Shown here: positions 45,175 to 55,040 of the stretch, piece after piece
How positions within the stretch are numbered: position 1 is the stretch's first letter
How the letters are laid out: each line of letters starts with the position of its first letter
NCBI RefSeq assembly: GCF_021390495.1
Contig: NZ_JAJEJP010000001.1
Coordinates: 1,798,001-1,862,000 of the forward strand
Direction: 5' to 3'
Origin: Paraburkholderia sp. ZP32-5
GTDB taxonomy: Bacteria > Pseudomonadota > Gammaproteobacteria > Burkholderiales > Burkholderiaceae
Length of the DNA: 64,000 nt
Notes under the pieces: model-generated
Seen by the model: the letters and a program-made list of their open reading frames with translations, nothing else
Databases searched by the model: none
Told to the model about the DNA's origin: nothing
Position numbers and translations under genes: made by a program

Positions 45175-45798
45175 TCACTCGTTCAGATTGATTGCGGCGA
45201 GCTTCCACGTAACGAGCCCCTCGCGCTGAAAGACCGCCGAGTAATTCGTATTGCCTTCGCCGCGCCGAAACGTGATGACGAATTCGTTGAGGCTGCGATA
45301 ACCGGCCGTGCTTTGGCGCGCGGGCGGAGCCGAATTCGCGGCCGGCGCCGCTGGGGCTTCGCTGCCAGTGGAGGCTTGCGGGGCCGCCGGCTGCTCACCC
45401 GGGGTGCCGCGCGGCGGCATGCCGTTCAGCAAGGCCGCGACGCCGTCTGGTGTCGCATACGCATCGACGAGCGGACCGATCAGCGTCACGCCGATGACCG
45501 CGCCAATGGTTGCCAGCTTGTTACCGCCATCCGCTTCGAGCCGGTGCGTCAGCATGTCGGCCACCTGCTGCTTGAGGCTGGCGCGCAACGCGGGAAAGTC
45601 CACGTACTGGTTGACCGTTTGCACGTCTCGCGCGTCGGCCGCGCGTTTGAGATTGTTGACCGCGAGATAGGGCGATGCATAAACATAGCCCAGTGCGGCA
45701 ATCACGATGACCACGATCAGCGTGATCAGCAGTGGCCGGGTGGCGCTGCCCTGGATGCGTTTCGGAATGCGCTTCGAAGTGCGTTTCTGAACTTTCAT
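45175..45798 (-). CDS. DUF2939 membrane-anchored protein
   Basis: 207 residues. The cationic N-terminus KVQKRTSKRIPKRI is followed by a single membrane helix (about 22-41, LLITLIVVIVIAALGYVY), with the rest outside the membrane. The DUF2939 signature is YASPYLAVNNLKRAADARDVQTVNQYVDFPALRASLKQQV. A Pro/Ala-rich linker (about 140-168) leads to a C-terminal beta-like segment. The ATG at 45798 was chosen; the frame is open to 45960 but not family-like. The role is unknown; probably periplasmic. Confidence 0.83.
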   Translation of the reverse strand: MKVQKRTSKRIPKRIQGSATRPLLITLIVVIVIAALGYVYASPYLAVNNLKRAADARDVQTVNQYVDFPALRASLKQQVADMLTHRLEADGGNKLATIGAVIGVTLIGPLVDAYATPDGVAALLNGMPPRGTPGEQPAAPQASTGSEAPAAPAANSAPPARQSTAGYRSLNEFVITFRRGEGNTNYSAVFQREGLVTWKLAAINLNE

Positions 45799-45916
45799 CG
45801 GATGGGACTCCCCGGTCGGTTGTGATCCAGCATGGACCACGGCGAGGTCGAAACGATCCCATACGACACGAATATCCAGGCACTGGAACTTCACCCGGGA
45901 TCCGCTCAGGCTTCGC

Positions 45917-46261
45917 TCACGCTTCGAACACCGCGCCGTGCATGTTGGCTTCGTCGGCAATGCAACGATCGATCATACGACATACCGCGTCGACCGTACC
46001 CACCATAATCAACCGCGACGGTCCGTGGTAGACCCGCACCGGCGCGCGCCGGGCCGGCTCGGCCATGTTCAGGCCCGCGTTCAGCGACACGCGCGCGAAT
46101 GCCGGCAACGACGACGGCAGGCCCGCGGCTTCCGTGGGCTCGTCGAACAACGACGGCGTGTGAGCCGCGGGCGCTTCGATCGGTGAGCAGGGTGTGAGCT
46201 TGCGCAGATGGCGCAGACGGCCGAACTGGCGAAAAGGCAGCAGGCGGGCAAGGCGTTCCAT
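45917..46261 (-). CDS. Hypothetical protein downstream of lexA
   Basis: 114 residues, starting MERLARLLPFRQFGRLRHLRKLTPC. The C-terminal half, VRVYHGPSRLIMVGTVDAVCRMIDRCIADEAN, has conserved-looking hydrophobic positions. It begins 81 bases after lexA on the same strand, with GGAGAG 5-10 bases before ATG, so read-through from the SOS-controlled lexA promoter is expected. No known family; it is not SulA or ImuA by any visible motif. Confidence 0.7.
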   Translation of the reverse strand: MERLARLLPFRQFGRLRHLRKLTPCSPIEAPAAHTPSLFDEPTEAAGLPSSLPAFARVSLNAGLNMAEPARRAPVRVYHGPSRLIMVGTVDAVCRMIDRCIADEANMHGAVFEA

Positions 46262-46342
46262 GAATCTCTCCAGGCGATGCGACGTGAATGCGGCTTGGGT
46301 GGGACAAACCGGTGCGGGCGGTTCGGCGGATGCAACCGGGAA

Positions 46343-46993
46343 TCAGAACTCGCCCGGGCGGATCAGCCCAACCGCGATGCCTTCGAGCGCGAAATCCGCG
46401 CTGCCGGTTTCCACGAAGATGTTGTCGTAATCGGGGTTCTCGGCGATCAGCTCGATACCGTTCGGCCGGCGCTTCAGGCGCTTGACCGTCACGTCGTCGC
46501 CAAGCCGCGCAATGATGATCTGGCCGTCCTTCGCTTCGCTGCGCTTTTGCACCGCGAGCAGGTCGCCGTCGAGAATGCCCGCGTCGCGCATCGACAGGCC
46601 GCGCACTTTCAGCAGGTAATCGGGCTTGCTCGAGAACAGCGCCGGGTCGCACGCGTAGTGCTGCGAGATATGTTCCTGCGCGAGGATCGGACTACCCGCC
46701 GCGACCCGCCCGATTAGCGGCAGCGACAACTGCATCAGGCTTGCATGCGGCAGCGTGAACTGATGCGGCGCCTCGTCCTGGCCGGTCAGCAGCCGAATGC
46801 CGCGCGATGCGCCGGCCGCGAGTTCGATCACGCCCTTGCGAGCCAGCGCGCGCAGATGTTCCTCCGCGGAATTGGCCGAGCTGAAGCCGAGTTCGGCGGC
46901 GATTTCGGCGCGCGTGGGCGGAAACCCGGTGCGCTCGATCGCGCGGCGGATCAGTTCGAAAACCTGCTGCTGTCGTGCGGTGAGTTTTGTCAT
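46343..46993 (-). CDS. lexA: LexA repressor
   Basis: Repressor of the SOS DNA-damage response that is cleaved when RecA is activated. 216 residues. The winged-helix DNA-binding domain covers residues 1-70 ([36 protein letters not shown]). The self-cleavage site is Ala99-Gly100, and the catalytic pair is Ser134 and Lys171, each 15 positions later than in E. coli (84/85, 119, 156). The ATG at 46993 begins [10 protein letters not shown]; a GTG two codons earlier is also in frame. Two LexA boxes lie just upstream, showing autoregulation. Confidence 0.96.
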   Translation of the reverse strand: MTKLTARQQQVFELIRRAIERTGFPPTRAEIAAELGFSSANSAEEHLRALARKGVIELAAGASRGIRLLTGQDEAPHQFTLPHASLMQLSLPLIGRVAAGSPILAQEHISQHYACDPALFSSKPDYLLKVRGLSMRDAGILDGDLLAVQKRSEAKDGQIIIARLGDDVTVKRLKRRPNGIELIAENPDYDNIFVETGSADFALEGIAVGLIRPGEF

Positions 46994-46998
46994 GGCCA

Positions 46999-47014
46999 CT
47001 GTATGTATGAACAG
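46999..47014. promoter_or_regulatory. LexA (SOS) box 1
   Basis: CTGTATGTATGAACAG matches CTGT-N8-ACAG. It lies 5 bases before the lexA ATG, where bound repressor would block initiation. Confidence 0.85.
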
Positions 47015-47018
47015 GTGA

Positions 47019-47034
47019 CTGTATTTTTATACAG
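47019..47034. promoter_or_regulatory. LexA (SOS) box 2
   Basis: CTGTATTTTTATACAG matches CTGT-N8-ACAG with the preferred AT-rich centre. Its centre is 20 bp from that of box 1, about two helical turns, so LexA dimers could bind on one face. Confidence 0.92.
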
Positions 47035-47305
47035 TATTCGGCGCAATTCAAGCTTTACTTTAAGTTCGTCGTGACGACCGCGCCGCAGCGTCGCTGATGG
47101 GCGTCATCACAGCCTTTCTGGCGCCTCAGCAGCAGATATCTCTGCCGTTACCACTTTTGCGTATAAAAAAATGAAGAAACATTATTTTTAACTATGAAGG
47201 CGGATCGATAGACTGGCCTCCGGCTTGGCGCTCATGTGCACGTGACCGCGACGCAAAACAACATCAGACGCTCATCAGCGGATCATCACGCGGAGAAAAG
47301 TTGAC
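47035..47305. promoter_or_regulatory. Sulfate-operon control region
   Basis: The gap holds an AT-rich block at 47161-47195 with the imperfect inverted repeat AAAAAATGAAGAAACATTATTTTT. AT-rich dyads of this type upstream of sbp/cys genes are typical of CysB activator sites. No perfect -35/-10 pair was identified, as expected for an activated promoter. Confidence 0.5.
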
Positions 47306-48352
47306 ATGAACCATCGGCATACGGGGCTTGCGGCACGGGGCAGGAAACTCATCGCGGCACTCGCCGTCGGCGCGGCAGGCGCGCTCGGCCTCGTCGGCGC
47401 AAGCGGCACGGCGCACGCCAACACGACGCTGCTGAACGTTTCCTACGATCCGACCCGCGAGCTGTATCAGGACATCAATCAGGCGTTCGGCAAGGAATGG
47501 AAGGCGAAGACCGGCGAGACGGTCACCTTCAAGCAGTCGCACGGCGGCTCGGGCGCGCAGGCGCGTTCGGTGCTCGATGGGCTGCAGGCCGATGTCGTGA
47601 CGCTCGCGCTCGCCTACGACATCGACGCGCTCGCGAACAAGGGTCTCGTCGACAAGAACTGGCAGAAGCGCCTGCCCGATAACGCGTCGCCGTACACGTC
47701 GACGATCGTGTTCCTCGTGCGCAAAGGCAATCCGAAGCACATCAAGGACTGGGACGATCTGGTGAAGCCGGGCGTGTCGATCGTCACGCCGAATCCGAAG
47801 ACCTCGGGCGGCGCGCGCTGGAACTATCTGGCCGCGTGGGCCTACGCCGAACATCAGCCGGGCGGCAATGCGCAGAAGGCGAAAGAGTTCGTCGGCAAGC
47901 TCTACAAGAATGCGGGCGTGCTCGATTCGGGCGCGCGCGGCGCGACCACCAGCTTCGTGCAGCGCGGTATCGGCGACGTGCTGATCGCGTGGGAAAACGA
48001 AGCGTTCCTGTCGCAGAAGGAGTTCGGCGCCGACAAGTTCGAGATCGTCGTGCCGTCGGTGAGCATCCTCGCGGAGCCGCCGGTCGCGGTGGTCGACAAG
48101 GTCGTCGATAAGCACGGCACGCGCAAGCTCGCCGAAGCGTATCTGAACTTCCTCTATAGCGAGGAGGGCCAGGAGATCGGCGCGCGCAACTTCTATCGTC
48201 CGCGCTCGACCAAGGTGCCGGCCGAGCTGACCGCGAAGTTTCCGAAGCTGAAGCTGTACACGATCGACGATTCGTTCGGCGGCTGGGCCAATGCGCAGAA
48301 GACCCATTTCGCGGACGGCGGCGTGTTCGATTCGATCTACCAGCCGCAGTGA
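47306..48352 (+). CDS. sbp: Sulfate-binding periplasmic protein
   Basis: Binds sulfate or thiosulfate for import. 348 residues. A signal peptide covers residues 1-38 (RRKL-type n-region, hydrophobic core [16 protein letters not shown], cut after AHA). The mature chain has [77 protein letters not shown] and [20 protein letters not shown], all typical of Sbp. It is the first gene of sbp-cysT-cysW-cysA, with a terminator-like hairpin right after it. Confidence 0.95.
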   Translation: MNHRHTGLAARGRKLIAALAVGAAGALGLVGASGTAHANTTLLNVSYDPTRELYQDINQAFGKEWKAKTGETVTFKQSHGGSGAQARSVLDGLQADVVTLALAYDIDALANKGLVDKNWQKRLPDNASPYTSTIVFLVRKGNPKHIKDWDDLVKPGVSIVTPNPKTSGGARWNYLAAWAYAEHQPGGNAQKAKEFVGKLYKNAGVLDSGARGATTSFVQRGIGDVLIAWENEAFLSQKEFGADKFEIVVPSVSILAEPPVAVVDKVVDKHGTRKLAEAYLNFLYSEEGQEIGARNFYRPRSTKVPAELTAKFPKLKLYTIDDSFGGWANAQKTHFADGGVFDSIYQPQ

Positions 48353-48405
48353 CGGGCAGGGCGCCGGGGTCCGGACACCGCAAATTCGGACATCGGCGGC
48401 GGGAC

Positions 48406-48435
48406 GCGGGAAGCGTGGCTTCCCGCCAGTTTTTT
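48406..48435 (+). terminator. Intra-operon terminator/attenuator after sbp
   Basis: The stem GCGGGAAG / CTTCCCGC with a 5-nt loop is followed by CAG and six T. It lies between sbp and cysT, all on the plus strand, so partial termination would make Sbp in excess. Confidence 0.75.
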
Positions 48436-48525
48436 CCGGCGCGCTCGCGGGAGCGCGCTGTCGACTGGCCGGATCCCCCGGCTAGCCGCGCAAGCAGGCA
48501 TCAACCTGATCACAGAGTATCGAGC

Positions 48526-49425
48526 ATGACGACGTTGACCTTCCGCAAGCCGAGCGCGTTGCCCGGCTTTGGCCTGACACTCGGCATCACGGTGGCTTAT
48601 CTGAGCCTCGTGGTGCTGATTCCGTTGGCGGCCACCTTTCTGAAGACCGCGACGCTCGACTGGCCGCAGTTCGTGCGCGCGGTCAGTTCGCCGCGCGTCC
48701 TCGCGTCGTATCGGCTGACGTTCTTCTCCGCGCTCGGCGGCGCGCTGATCAACGCGGTGTTCGGCTTTCTGGTCGCGTGGGTACTGGTGCGCTACACGTT
48801 TCCGTTCAAGCGCATCGTCGATGCGGTGGTCGATCTGCCGTTCGCGCTGCCGACCTCGGTGGCCGGTATCTCGCTGGCGGCCGTCTATGCGGGCAATGGC
48901 TGGATCGGCCAGTTTCTCGAACCGCTCGGCATCAAGATTGCGTTCACGCCGGCCGGTGTGCTGGTCGCGCTGACCTTCATCGGTTTGCCGTTCGTCGTGC
49001 GCACGGTGCAGCCGGTGCTCGAAGAGTTCGAGCGCGAGCAGGAAGAGGCCGCCGCGTGCCTCGGCGCGTCGCGTTGGCTGACGTTTCGCCGCGTCGTGTT
49101 GCCGGCCGTGTTTCCGGCGCTGCTGACCGGTTTCGCGCTCGCGTTCGCGCGCGCGCTCGGCGAATACGGCTCGGTGATCTTTATCGCCGGCAACGTGCCG
49201 ATGAAATCGGAAATCACGTCGCTGCTGATCATCACGAAGCTCGAACAGTACGACTACGCGGGCGCGACCGCGCTTGCGGTGGTGATGCTGGTCGTGTCGT
49301 TCGTGATGCTGCTGCTGATCAATACACTGCAGTGGTATCTGCAGCGGCGCACGAGCCGTGGTGGAGCGGGGCCGGCGCCGGCTGCCGTCACGCCTGTCGC
49401 GGCCGTCGGTGGAGGTGCGCAATGA
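48526..49425 (+). CDS. cysT: Sulfate ABC transporter permease CysT
   Basis: Inner-membrane subunit of 299 residues with six helices. The ATG at 48526 gives [38 protein letters not shown]; the frame is open from 48349 but the upstream part is not family-like. The EAA loop reads [47 protein letters not shown]. It overlaps cysW by the ATGA of 49422-49425. Pairs with CysW as heterodimer of the sulfate importer. Confidence 0.94.
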   Translation: MTTLTFRKPSALPGFGLTLGITVAYLSLVVLIPLAATFLKTATLDWPQFVRAVSSPRVLASYRLTFFSALGGALINAVFGFLVAWVLVRYTFPFKRIVDAVVDLPFALPTSVAGISLAAVYAGNGWIGQFLEPLGIKIAFTPAGVLVALTFIGLPFVVRTVQPVLEEFEREQEEAAACLGASRWLTFRRVVLPAVFPALLTGFALAFARALGEYGSVIFIAGNVPMKSEITSLLIITKLEQYDYAGATALAVVMLVVSFVMLLLINTLQWYLQRRTSRGGAGPAPAAVTPVAAVGGGAQ

Positions 49426-50453
49426 GCCGCGCCACGACTCAACCGAACGCCGCGCGCCGCCCCGATCCGGTCACCGAGCGGGCCGCCGTGCGCTGGCTGC
49501 TGACCGGCGTCGCGCTGCTGTTTCTCGCGCTGTTTCTGGTCGTGCCGCTCGCCGCGGTGTTCTATCAGGCGCTGAACAAGGGGCTGCGTTTCTACTTCGA
49601 AGCGCTCGCCGATCCGGACGCGCTGTCCGCAATCAAACTGACGCTGATCACCGCCGCGATCGCGGTGCCGCTGAATCTGGTGTTCGGTCTGGTCGCATCG
49701 TGGTGCATCGCGAAGTTCGAATTTCGCGGCAAGGCGCTGCTGACCACGCTGATCGATCTGCCGTTCTCGGTGTCGCCGGTGATCTCCGGCCTGATCTACG
49801 TGCTGATGTTCGGCGCGCAGGGCTGGTTCGGTCCATGGCTCGAAGATCACAACGTGCAGATCATCTTCGCGGTGCCCGGCATCGTGCTCGCGACGATCTT
49901 CGTCACGTTCCCGTTCGTCGCGCGCGAACTGATTCCGCTGATGCAGGCGCAGGGCAACGATGAAGAAGAAGCCGCGCACGTGCTCGGCGCATCGGGCTGG
50001 CAGATCTTCCGCCGTGTCACGTTGCCCAACGTCAAATGGGGCCTGCTGTACGGCGTGATTCTGTGCAATGCGCGCGCGATGGGCGAGTTCGGCGCGGTGT
50101 CGGTGGTGTCGGGCCATATCCGCGGACAGACCGACACGATGCCGTTGCACGTCGAAATTCTCTATAACGAATACAACTTCTCGGCCGCGTTCGCGGTGGC
50201 GTCGCTGCTCGCGCTGCTCGCGCTCGTGACGCTCGGTCTGAAGTTGCTGGCCGAGCGCCATATGTCGGCGGAACTGTCGTCCGCGCATGATGTGCCCGCG
50301 TTTGCGGGTCCGGCGCTGCCGGCAGGGACTGCGTCGTCCGGCGCCGCGCAGTCGGTCGCGCAGTCCGCCACGACGTCATCCGCATCACACTCGTATTTCG
50401 TCAACGCTACGCCCGCGTCGCAGCGACACCCGCTCAAGCAAGGAGAGCTGTAA
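49422..50453 (+). CDS. cysW: Sulfate ABC transporter permease CysW
   Basis: Second membrane subunit, 343 residues. The core includes [22 protein letters not shown] and the EAA loop [56 protein letters not shown]-terminal extension of about 50 Ser/Ala-rich residues, beyond the E. coli end, lies on the cytoplasmic or membrane-near side. It starts within the cysT stop (ATGA), which means coupled translation. cysA follows directly. Confidence 0.94.
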   Translation: MSRATTQPNAARRPDPVTERAAVRWLLTGVALLFLALFLVVPLAAVFYQALNKGLRFYFEALADPDALSAIKLTLITAAIAVPLNLVFGLVASWCIAKFEFRGKALLTTLIDLPFSVSPVISGLIYVLMFGAQGWFGPWLEDHNVQIIFAVPGIVLATIFVTFPFVARELIPLMQAQGNDEEEAAHVLGASGWQIFRRVTLPNVKWGLLYGVILCNARAMGEFGAVSVVSGHIRGQTDTMPLHVEILYNEYNFSAAFAVASLLALLALVTLGLKLLAERHMSAELSSAHDVPAFAGPALPAGTASSGAAQSVAQSATTSSASHSYFVNATPASQRHPLKQGEL

Positions 50454-51512
50454 ATGGGTATCACCGTTCGTAACCTGCATAAGCGCTTCGGCGATTTCGT
50501 CGCGCTCGATGACGTATCGCTCGACTTTCCGCCGGGCGAGCTGGTCGCGCTGCTCGGGCCGTCGGGCTGCGGCAAGACGACGTTGCTGCGCGTGATCGCC
50601 GGCCTCGAATACGCGGACGGCGGCCAGGTCGAGTTGCAAGGTCAGGATGTCGCGTCGGTCGGCGCGCGCGAACGCGAAGTCGGTTTCGTGTTCCAGCACT
50701 ACGCGCTGTTTCGCCATATGACGGTGTTCGAGAACGTCGCGTTCGGGCTGCGCGTGAAGCCGCGCAAGGAGCGGCCGTCCGAGAAGGTGATCCGCGAAAA
50801 GGTGCATGAACTGCTGAAGCTCGTGCAGCTCGACTGGCTCGCGCAGCGTTATCCGTCGGAGCTGTCGGGCGGGCAGCGGCAGCGTATTGCGCTGGCTCGC
50901 GCGCTTGCCGTCGAGCCGAAGGTGCTGCTGCTCGACGAACCGTTCGGCGCGCTCGATGCGAAGGTGCGCAAGGAATTGCGCAGCTGGCTGCGGCGGTTGC
51001 ATGACGACCTGCATATCTCGACGATCTTCGTTACGCACGATCAGGAAGAAGCGTTGGAAGTGGCCGACCGCATCGTCGTGTTGAATCGCGGACATGTGGA
51101 GCAGGTGGGCAGTCCGCAGGACGTGTACGACCATCCGCAGACGCCGTTCGTCTACGAGTTTCTCGGCGCGGCGAACCGTCTGCACGGTAACGTCGATGCC
51201 GATGGTTTCGTCGTCGATGGTGCCGCGCTGCCGGTCGCGATCACCGCGGGCTTTAGCGGCCCGGCGTTCGCCTATGTGCGGCCGCACGATCTGCAGTTGT
51301 ATCCGCAGGCGGCCGGGCATCGCGACGGGATCGTCGTCGACGTGCGGCGTGTCGTGACGCTCGGCGGCTCGGTGCGGGTCGAACTGGCCGGCCGCGAGGG
51401 CAATGTGCTCGAAGCCGAACTCGATCGCGAGACGTGGCGCGATCTGCAACTCACGGTCGGCGACGGCGTGACCGCGGTGCCGCGCGCACTCCGCGTGTTC
51501 CCCGCGCAATGA
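50454..51512 (+). CDS. cysA: Sulfate/thiosulfate ABC transporter ATP-binding protein
   Basis: 352 residues. It starts on the base after the cysW stop codon, so the two are tightly linked. Walker A GPSGCGKT at residues 35-42, signature LSGGQRQRI, Walker [21 protein letters not shown] and H-loop [17 protein letters not shown] are intact. The C-terminal TOBE-like domain (about 240-350) is a regulatory part. It completes the importer with CysT and CysW. Confidence 0.95.
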   Translation: MGITVRNLHKRFGDFVALDDVSLDFPPGELVALLGPSGCGKTTLLRVIAGLEYADGGQVELQGQDVASVGAREREVGFVFQHYALFRHMTVFENVAFGLRVKPRKERPSEKVIREKVHELLKLVQLDWLAQRYPSELSGGQRQRIALARALAVEPKVLLLDEPFGALDAKVRKELRSWLRRLHDDLHISTIFVTHDQEEALEVADRIVVLNRGHVEQVGSPQDVYDHPQTPFVYEFLGAANRLHGNVDADGFVVDGAALPVAITAGFSGPAFAYVRPHDLQLYPQAAGHRDGIVVDVRRVVTLGGSVRVELAGREGNVLEAELDRETWRDLQLTVGDGVTAVPRALRVFPAQ

Positions 51513-51518
51513 CGGACG

Positions 51519-51540
51519 CGGGCGGCACGCCAGCCGCCCG
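51519..51540. other. Hairpin between cysA and the cysB-type gene
   Basis: CGGGCGGC (51519-51526) and GCCGCCCG (51533-51540) form a perfect 8-bp stem with a 6-nt loop. There is no T-run, so it may only pause or stabilise the cysA mRNA end. Confidence 0.45.
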
Positions 51541-51609
51541 TTGCATATCAGCATTCAGCCGAACCCGACGGCTTCAATAACTCAACTCTGGCGAAACCGG
51601 AGACAAACG

Positions 51610-52536
51610 ATGAATTTCCAGCAATTGCGCTTCGTGCGCGAAGCCGTGCGGCAGAACATGAACCTGACCGAGGTGGCGAACGTGCTGTACACGTCGCAGT
51701 CGGGTGTGTCGAAGCAGATCAAGGATCTCGAGGACGAACTCGGCGTCGACATTTTTATCCGCCGCGGCAAGCGGCTGACGGGCCTGACCGAGCCGGGCAA
51801 GGCCGTGCATCAACTGATCGAACGGATGCTGCTCGACGCGGAAAATTTGCGCCGGGTCGCGCGCCAGTACGCGGATCAGGATAGCGGCCATCTGGTTGTC
51901 GCGACCACGCACACGCAGGCGCGCTATGCGCTGCCGAAGGTGGTCCGGCAATTCACCAACGTATTCCCGAAAGTGCATCTCGCGCTGCGTCAGGGCAGTC
52001 CGCAACAGATCGCGCAGATGATCATCAACGGTGAGGCGGACATTGGCATCTCGACCGAGGCGCTCGATCGTTTCCCCGACATTGTCACGTTCCCGTGCTA
52101 TTCGTGGCATCACGTCGTCGTCGTGCCGAAAGATCACCCGCTGGTGGGCCGGCCGAACCTGACGCTTGACGAGATCGCCGAATTCCCGATCGTCACCTAC
52201 GACCACGACTTCACCGGCCGCTCGCATATCGACCAGGCGTTCGCGAAAGCGGGCGCGTTGCCCGACGTCGTGCTGACCGCGATCGACGCCGACGTGATCA
52301 AGACCTACGTCGAACTCGGCATGGGCATCGGCGTGGTCGCGGCAATGGCCTTCGATCCGAAGCGCGATAGCGAACTCGTCGCGCTCGATACGCAGCATCT
52401 GTTCGAGGCGAGCACCACACGTGTCGGCTTACGCAAGGGCGCGTTCCTGCGCGCATACGCGTACCGGTTGATCGAGATGTTCGCGCCGCAGTTGAACGAG
52501 GCCGATATTGCGGCGCAATTGCGCGAGACGGCTTAA
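51610..52536 (+). CDS. cysB: CysB-family LysR-type regulator
   Basis: 308 residues. The helix-turn-helix at about 18-37 (NLTEVANVLYTSQSGVSKQI) and the start MNFQQLRFVREAVRQNMNLTEVA match the CysB/Cbl/SsuR group. The effector domain contains TTHTQARYALPKVVRQFTNVFPKVHLALRQGSPQQIAQMI and FPIVTYDHDFTGRSHIDQAF, which bind sulfate or acetylserine-type ligands in relatives. The gene sits 97 bp behind cysA on the same strand and likely activates sbp-cys and perhaps ssu. Whether it is the true CysB or a paralogue such as SsuR is not certain. Confidence 0.88.
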   Translation: MNFQQLRFVREAVRQNMNLTEVANVLYTSQSGVSKQIKDLEDELGVDIFIRRGKRLTGLTEPGKAVHQLIERMLLDAENLRRVARQYADQDSGHLVVATTHTQARYALPKVVRQFTNVFPKVHLALRQGSPQQIAQMIINGEADIGISTEALDRFPDIVTFPCYSWHHVVVVPKDHPLVGRPNLTLDEIAEFPIVTYDHDFTGRSHIDQAFAKAGALPDVVLTAIDADVIKTYVELGMGIGVVAAMAFDPKRDSELVALDTQHLFEASTTRVGLRKGAFLRAYAYRLIEMFAPQLNEADIAAQLRETA

Positions 52537-52634
52537 AAACCTTAAGTTTTTGCATACATGCTGCGCGCGCGGGTCAGTCCGCATGCGCGCTTTCACGCAT
52601 GGCGGCGTAGGGTGCTTCGCTTACAATCGCCGCC

Positions 52635-53684
52635 ATGAATACCTCATCTTCTTCCCCGAATCTCCCGAATTCGTCGAGCCAGAGCGCAGCGCGCGCGCTG
52701 CCGCGCATCGCCGTGCTGGCGACCGGCGGCACGATCGCCGGCGCGGCTGCCGATGCGGCCAACACGTCCGGTTATCAGGCGGGCGTCGTCGGTGTCGGCC
52801 AACTGCTCGCGGCGGTGCCGGCGTTATCGACGGTCGCGCGGATCGCGCCCGAGCAGATCGCCAGCATCGATAGCAAAGACATGGCGCTGCCGTTGTGGAC
52901 CACGCTCGCGCAACGCATCAATACGCTGCTCGCCAGCGATGATGTCGATGGCGTAGTCGTCACGCACGGCACCGATACGCTCGAAGAAACCGCCTACCTG
53001 CTGCACCTGACCGTCAAGTCGGACAAGCCCGTCGTGCTGACGGCGGCGATGCGTCCGGCGTCGGCATTGTCGGCCGATGGTCCGTTGAATCTGCTGAACG
53101 CGGTGACTGTTGCGGCGCATGCGGTCGCGCGCGGGCAGGGCGTGCTGGTCGCTTTCAACAACCGGATTCATAGCGCGCGCGACGTCGTGAAGACCAGCAC
53201 CTACGCGGTCGATGCGTTCCAGTCGCCGGAGATCGGTGCGCTGGGCTGGGTGCAGGACGGCCGGGTCGAATTCCAGCGCACGGTGGTGCGCGCGCATACG
53301 CTCGCGAGCGAATTCTCGATCGACGCGGCGTGGCCGGCGGTGGAAATCATCGCGAGCTATGCGGGTGTGTCGCGTATCGCGGTCGATGCGCTCGTTGGCG
53401 CTGGGGTGGGCGGGATCGTCGTCGCGGGAACCGGTAACGGGTCGATACATCAGGCGCTGCAACAGGCGCTCGCCGATGCCGCGTCGCGCGGCGTGGCGGT
53501 GGTACGCGCGTCGCGCGTCGGCTCGGGACACGTGATGCGCAACGGCGCGGCCGCGGATGACGCGCTCGGTTTCGTCAGCGCGGGTTCGCTGAATCCGTAC
53601 AAGGCGAGGGTGCTGTTGATGCTGGCGCTTGCCGCGGGCGTGACCGGCGCGGCTGCGTTGCAGAGGGTGTTCGATACGTACTGA
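52635..53684 (+). CDS. L-asparaginase (type II fold)
   Basis: Hydrolyses asparagine to aspartate and ammonia. 349 residues. Both catalytic threonine motifs are present: ATGGTIAGAA at 29-38 and VVTHGTDTLEETAY at 108-121, with the Lys in KPVVLTAAMRPASALSADGPLNLL. The N-terminal 20 residues are Ser/Asn-rich and lack a hydrophobic core, so no signal peptide is seen and the enzyme is probably cytoplasmic, although its residues resemble type II enzymes. TTACAATCGC just ahead of the ATG contains a -10 like sequence. Confidence 0.92.
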   Translation: MNTSSSSPNLPNSSSQSAARALPRIAVLATGGTIAGAAADAANTSGYQAGVVGVGQLLAAVPALSTVARIAPEQIASIDSKDMALPLWTTLAQRINTLLASDDVDGVVVTHGTDTLEETAYLLHLTVKSDKPVVLTAAMRPASALSADGPLNLLNAVTVAAHAVARGQGVLVAFNNRIHSARDVVKTSTYAVDAFQSPEIGALGWVQDGRVEFQRTVVRAHTLASEFSIDAAWPAVEIIASYAGVSRIAVDALVGAGVGGIVVAGTGNGSIHQALQQALADAASRGVAVVRASRVGSGHVMRNGAAADDALGFVSAGSLNPYKARVLLMLALAAGVTGAAALQRVFDTY

Positions 53685-54044
53685 TGGGTGTTGGCGCTGA
53701 CTGTTGCGTGCCCGAGTGGTATTGGGCGTGTGGTATGCAGTGACGCGGCGCTTCGAACACCGCCATTCGCGTCCCGACCCAGCCAGGCAAGCCGGAAACC
53801 AGCAAAGAAACACAAAACGAATCCGACAGCCGGACACCCGACGGCGACGTCTGACCGACCAAGGCTTCCCCGGCGCCGCCGGGTGCCGCTGCGGACCCCA
53901 CTTGCCGCTCTCAGCCCAGAGCGGCACGATTTGCCCGTTACGCCGCGCGGTTTCCCACGCGGCCAACAGGCGCCCCACCAGTCGCTGCCGTGACGCGGCT
54001 CACGCTTCAAGCCGCAATCACGGCAAGCTCGATTACCCCAGAGC
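53685..54044. other. Gap between asparaginase and glxR
   Basis: 360 bp between two convergent genes, without a supported ORF. A perfect 9-bp stem (TGCCGCTCT at 53903-53911 and AGAGCGGCA at 53918-53926) could mark transcript ends; no T-run follows. Frames here look like random GC-rich sequence. Confidence 0.5.
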
Positions 54045-54953
54045 TCAAGCAGCCTTCGCTTCGTTACCGGGTGCTTGCGCAACCTCGTGATTGGCCATGA
54101 TCTCCAGCGCGCGCACCATCGCCGAGTGATCCCATGCCTTGCCGCCGTTCGCCGCGCACACGCTGAACAGTTGCTGCGCGCTCGCGGTATGCGGCAGCGC
54201 GATGCCGAGCTTGCGCGCGCCGTCGAGCGCGAGATTCAGGTCCTTCTGATGCAGCTCGATTCGGAAGCCCGGATTGAACGTGCGCTTCGTCATGCGCTCG
54301 CCGTGTACTTCGAGAATCCGCGACGATGCGAAGCCGCCCATCAGCGCGCGGCGCACGCGTTCCGGATCGGCGCCCGAGCGCGACGCGAACAGCAATGCCT
54401 CGGCGACCGCCTCGATGTTCAGCGCGACGATGATCTGGTTGGCGACCTTGCAGGTCTGACCCGCGCCGTTGTCGCCGATCAGCGACACGTTCTTGCCCAT
54501 CAGGTCGAACAGCGGTCTGGCCTTCGCAAAGGCCTGTTCCGGACCGCCGACCATGATGGTCAGCGTCGCATCGCGCGCGCCGATTTCGCCGCCGGATACC
54601 GGCGCGTCGAGATAGTCGGCGCCGAGCGCGTTGATCTTCTTCGCGAAGTCCTGCGTGTCGAGCGGCGAGATCGAGCTCATGTCGATCACCAGCTTGCCTT
54701 TCGCGAGACCAGCGGCGACGCCGTCATCGGCGAACAGCACGTTGGCGACGTCCGGCGTGTCCGGCACCATGATGATCACGACGTCGGCTGCCTGCGCGAC
54801 CGCGGTCGAGCTGGCGACCACGCTCGCGGTCTTCGCGATGTCGTCCGGCACCGGATACGCGCCGTTCACGAACAGCGAGTGACCGCCTTTGATGAGGTTG
54901 CGCGCCATATGCGCGCCCATGATGCCGAGTCCGATAAAGCCGATCTTTGCCAT
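54045..54953 (-). CDS. glxR: 2-hydroxy-3-oxopropionate (tartronate semialdehyde) reductase
   Basis: Reduces tartronate semialdehyde to D-glycerate with NADH, the last step of the glycerate pathway. 302 residues. Rossmann loop GFIGLGIMGAHMARNL at about 5-20, substrate loop DAPVSGGEIGARDATLTIMVGG, and the catalytic Lys in GAGQTCKVANQIIVALNIEAVAEALLFA. Third gene of gcl-hyi-glxR, 87 bp after hyi. Start ATG at 54953, with a GGAGA ahead. Confidence 0.93.
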   Translation of the reverse strand: MAKIGFIGLGIMGAHMARNLIKGGHSLFVNGAYPVPDDIAKTASVVASSTAVAQAADVVIIMVPDTPDVANVLFADDGVAAGLAKGKLVIDMSSISPLDTQDFAKKINALGADYLDAPVSGGEIGARDATLTIMVGGPEQAFAKARPLFDLMGKNVSLIGDNGAGQTCKVANQIIVALNIEAVAEALLFASRSGADPERVRRALMGGFASSRILEVHGERMTKRTFNPGFRIELHQKDLNLALDGARKLGIALPHTASAQQLFSVCAANGGKAWDHSAMVRALEIMANHEVAQAPGNEAKAA

Positions 54954-55040
54954 CTGTGAATCTCCAGGGTAATAGGGTTGCCGCGAAGGTTGCTGCGCGA
55001 GGGTTGCCGCGCGCTGGTTCGCTCAAGCGATCGCGCGACC

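Noticed and set aside
48777..50453. 558-codon frame across cysT and cysW
   Set aside because: Only its last 343 codons are a real gene (CysW); the first part is an out-of-frame shadow of cysT.
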